In this document: positions 9,438-11,167 of the stretch, piece after piece
Position numbering within the stretch: position 1 is the stretch's first letter
Layout of the letters: each line of letters starts with the position of its first letter
Source of the DNA: Ramlibacter sp.
GTDB lineage: Bacteria > Pseudomonadota > Gammaproteobacteria > Burkholderiales > Burkholderiaceae_C
Assembly: GCA_023701085.1 (NCBI GenBank)
Contig: JAMPXR010000039.1
Span: forward strand, 1 to 11,167
Length of the DNA: 11,167 nucleotides
Reading direction: 5' to 3'
Translations under genes and position numbers: made by a program
Notes under the pieces: model-generated
The model's database searches: none
The model's input: only the letters and a program-made list of their open reading frames with translations
What the model was told of the DNA's origin: nothing

Positions 9438-9692
9438 TTAACTGAGCGAGCCGATCAGGTCGACGTATTGCTGCATGGCGTCGTCGGCGGCGGTGCCTTT
9501 CAAGCCGTTCCAGGCATCCCACTTCGCGCGGCCCACCATGTCGCCGAAGCCCGGCTTCTTCTCGGCGTTGTCGCCGACCGTCGCCTGCTTGTACAGGGCA
9601 TAGAGCTTGAGCAGCGTGGCGTTGTCGGGACGCTCGCTCAGGTTCTTGGACCCGGCGACGGCGGCTTCGAATGCGGCTTTCAGATCGGCCAT
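9438..9692 (-). CDS. Acyl-CoA-binding protein (ACBP)
   Basis: This 84-residue protein is a complete, classical ACBP of the size usual in eukaryotes. It has the core YALYKQATVGDN at 31-42 and GRAKWDAWNGLKG at 54-66. The ligand-contact residues expected in the family are Y31, K35, K57 and Y76. ACBPs bind medium- and long-chain acyl-CoA esters with high affinity and act as cytosolic acyl-CoA carriers or pools. The ATG at 9692-9690 is chosen because AAGGAG (9703-9698 on the minus strand) lies five bases before it. An in-frame upstream extension has a Pro-rich, non-family sequence. It is divergent from the WS/DGAT gene across 139 bases and convergent with the alpha/beta hydrolase. ACBP is scattered in bacteria, so its placement beside an acyl-CoA-consuming acyltransferase is informative. 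Confidence 0.95.
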   Translation of the reverse strand: MADLKAAFEAAVAGSKNLSERPDNATLLKLYALYKQATVGDNAEKKPGFGDMVGRAKWDAWNGLKGTAADDAMQQYVDLIGSLS

Positions 9693-9744
9693 GATGGCTC
9701 CTTGTTGATGCGGCGATGGCGCAGGGCAGGGCATCTACCTTTTT

Positions 9745-9773
9745 GCGGTCTCTGCGGGTATCGTCGCGGTATC
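9745..9773. promoter_or_regulatory. Three near-copies of GCGG(G)TATC in the ACBP-WS/DGAT divergent gap
   Basis: GCGGTCTC (9745-9752), GCGGGTATC (9754-9762) and GCGGTATC (9766-9773) follow each other with starts 9 and 12 bases apart, near one helical turn each. They sit in the middle of the 9693-9831 gap shared by the two divergent genes, where an operator for both would be expected. I could not fit a good -35/-10 pair in either direction. A regulator-binding site is a guess from the repetition and position. Confidence 0.3.
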
Positions 9774-9822
9774 TTACGGCCGGCCGAGCGACCAGAATAG
9801 GGGCGCCTGCCGAATCACACAC

Positions 9823-9827
9823 GGAGA
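9823..9827 (+). promoter_or_regulatory. Shine-Dalgarno site for the long form of the WS/DGAT
   Basis: GGAGA lies four bases before the ATG at 9832 and supports that start. A second site, GGGGAG at 9982-9987, lies three bases before an in-frame ATG at 9991. That ATG would start a short form at the normal family N terminus. Confidence 0.5.
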
Positions 9828-9831
9828 CCGC

Positions 9832-11167
9832 ATGGTTACGCGCATCGTTGCCCCGAAAGTCCGCCAAGCCACGCGCAAGGTCGCCGACTCGGTACGGCCC
9901 GCCGCCCGGCGCGCGGGCAAGACAGCACGCGCGGTGCGCCGGAACGCGGCACTCGCCGCGGGCGGGATGCTGGGCTTGTCCGGGGAGCGCATGAGCAAGG
10001 TCGACACCGCCTGGCTGCGCATGGACGCGCCCGGCAACCTGATGATGATCCTGGGCGTGTGGACGCTGCGGCCCGGCATCGCGTACCAGGCCCTGTGCGA
10101 GCGTGTGCGGGAACGGCTGCTGCGATACAACCGCTTCCGCCAGCGGGTGCAGGAGGACGCGGCCGGCGCGACCTGGGTCGAGGATGCGGGCTTCGACATC
10201 CAGCGGCATGTCGTGCGCGAGAAGCTTCCGCGGCACGCGAAAGGCCGCGAAGAAGCCGCGTTGCAGCAGCGCGTGGGAGAGCTCGCCATGCAAGCCCTGG
10301 ACCGTGAGCATCCGCTGTGGAAGTTCCACCTGGTCGAAGGCTACGGCGGCGGCAGCGCGCTGATCGTGCGCGTTCACCACTGCATCGCGGACGGCATCGC
10401 GCTGATCTCGGTCATCCTGTCCCTGGTCGATGGTGGAGCGCCGCCGCCGGAACGCAAGCGCAGGGAAGCGGCGGCGGGAGCCGAGGACTGGATCGCCGAC
10501 ACCCTGATCAAGCCATTCACCGACATGACCGTCAAGGCCCTGGGTGCGGCCGGCGAAGGCGCCGTCCGCTCGCTGGGCCTGCTGCGCGACCCGCACAAGG
10601 GCCTGGCCGGATCGCTCGAACTGGCGCGCCTGGCCTACCAGGTGCTCGGCGACGCGGCCGCGCTGGCGCTGATGCCCGACGACTCCAGGACCCGCCTCAA
10701 GGGCAAGCCGGGCGGCGCCAAGCGCGTCGCGTGGTGCGAGCCGATTCCGCTGGAGGAAGTCAAGGCGGTCGGCCGGGCGCTCAACTGCTCGGTCAATGAC
10801 GTGCTGCTCAGCTGTGTGGCCGGTTCGATCGGCGAATACCTCAAATCGCACGGCGACGACGTCGCCGGGCAGGAAATCCGCGCCATGATCCCGGTCAACC
10901 TGCGCCCGCTGGAGGATGCGCACAGGCTGGGCAACCGGTTCGGCCTGGTGCCGCTGGTGCTGCCCATCGGCATGGACAACCCCGTGGAACGGGTCTATGA
11001 AGTGCGCCGGCGCATGAACGCGCTCAAGGGCAGTACGCAGCCCCTGCTGGCCTTCGGACTGCTCGCGGTGGCGGGCCTGCTGGTCAAACCCGCGCAAGAG
11101 GCCATGCTCGGCCTCTTCAGCAAGAAGACGACCGCCGTGATGACCAACGTGCCGGGCCCGCGCGACA
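9832..11167 (+). CDS. Wax ester synthase/acyl-CoA:diacylglycerol acyltransferase (WS/DGAT), 3' end beyond window
   Basis: The frame runs 445 codons to the right edge without a stop. The family core starts at MSKVDTAWLRMDAPGNLMM (residues 54-72). The catalytic HHxxxDG motif is HHCIADG at 182-188. NDVLLSCVAG begins at 322, MIPVNLRP spans 352-359, LGNRFG spans 366-371 and VMTNVPGPR lies at the edge. These fit the N-terminal acyltransferase domain (PF03007) followed by the WS/DGAT C-terminal domain (PF06974). The enzyme transfers a fatty acyl group from acyl-CoA to a fatty alcohol or diacylglycerol, making wax esters or triacylglycerol at the membrane or lipid-body surface. An unusual N-terminal extension of 53 residues is very basic: 12 Arg/Lys against one acidic residue in the first 45. 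The missing C-terminal part is probably small. Product specificity, wax or triacylglycerol, cannot be read here. Confidence 0.92.
   Translation, partial: MVTRIVAPKVRQATRKVADSVRPAARRAGKTARAVRRNAALAAGGMLGLSGERMSKVDTAWLRMDAPGNLMMILGVWTLRPGIAYQALCERVRERLLRYNRFRQRVQEDAAGATWVEDAGFDIQRHVVREKLPRHAKGREEAALQQRVGELAMQALDREHPLWKFHLVEGYGGGSALIVRVHHCIADGIALISVILSLVDGGAPPPERKRREAAAGAEDWIADTLIKPFTDMTVKALGAAGEGAVRSLGLLRDPHKGLAGSLELARLAYQVLGDAAALALMPDDSRTRLKGKPGGAKRVAWCEPIPLEEVKAVGRALNCSVNDVLLSCVAGSIGEYLKSHGDDVAGQEIRAMIPVNLRPLEDAHRLGNRFGLVPLVLPIGMDNPVERVYEVRRRMNALKGSTQPLLAFGLLAVAGLLVKPAQEAMLGLFSKKTTAVMTNVPGPRD

Noticed and set aside
9693..9734. An earlier start for the acyl-CoA-binding protein at 9734.
   Set aside because: The AAGGAG site at 9703-9698 and the ACBP fold both place the start at 9692.
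9169..11097. A 642-codon open frame on the minus strand opposite the alpha/beta hydrolase, ACBP and WS/DGAT genes.
   Set aside because: It is rich in Arg, His, Gln and Ala, shows no family motif and crosses three well-supported genes. It is a by-product of high third-position GC.

Overview
The window is GC-rich, tightly packed bacterial chromosome of ordinary metabolic character. It most resembles a betaproteobacterium of the Bordetella/Achromobacter (Alcaligenaceae) kind. The reasons are the 3' end of a Baf/CoaX-type pantothenate kinase at the left edge, a PHA-system protein, a bacterial acyl-CoA-binding protein and strong third-position GC bias. This assignment is from memory of protein families, not from a search. 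I see no rRNA, tRNA, CRISPR array, insertion sequence or phage gene.

Left part (1-2492): the last 55 codons of coaX/baf read rightward and converge on a leftward two-gene unit. That unit is an M20 amidohydrolase (2492 to 1296) followed by a DUF2817 (M14-like) zinc hydrolase (1299 to 205), with stop and start overlapping as ATGA. A 98-bp divergent gap (2493-2590) separates this unit from the rightward genes.

Centre (2591-9385): six rightward genes are closely spaced and could form one transcript. In order they are an ArgE-like acetylornithine deacetylase, a cytoplasmic-looking molybdopterin oxidoreductase with an N-terminal [4Fe-4S] motif, a putative HExxH lipoprotein aminopeptidase, a small polyhydroxyalkanoic-acid-system protein with a repeated Lys/Ala/Pro tail, a class III (CaiB/BaiF) CoA-transferase, and an alpha/beta hydrolase with a visible Ser-Asp-His triad.

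Right part (9386-11167): an 84-residue acyl-CoA-binding protein reads leftward. It is divergent from a wax-ester synthase/diacylglycerol acyltransferase (WS/DGAT) that runs off the right edge. The 139-bp gap between them holds three near-copies of a GCGG(G)TATC-like element.

Two functional themes can be inferred. On the left are amide or peptide-bond hydrolases (two M20 enzymes, DUF2817 and, further on, the lipoprotein peptidase), suggesting scavenging or arginine-related metabolism. On the right are acyl-CoA and storage-lipid genes (PHA protein, CoA-transferase, hydrolase, acyl-CoA-binding protein, WS/DGAT), which plausibly handle acyl-CoA thioesters and carbon storage. No gene is obviously broken. 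I found no convincing new defence or mobile system. The items most worth checking are the ACBP-WS/DGAT pair, the strongly basic N-terminal extension of the WS/DGAT, the unplaced molybdoenzyme, and the M20-DUF2817 pair.
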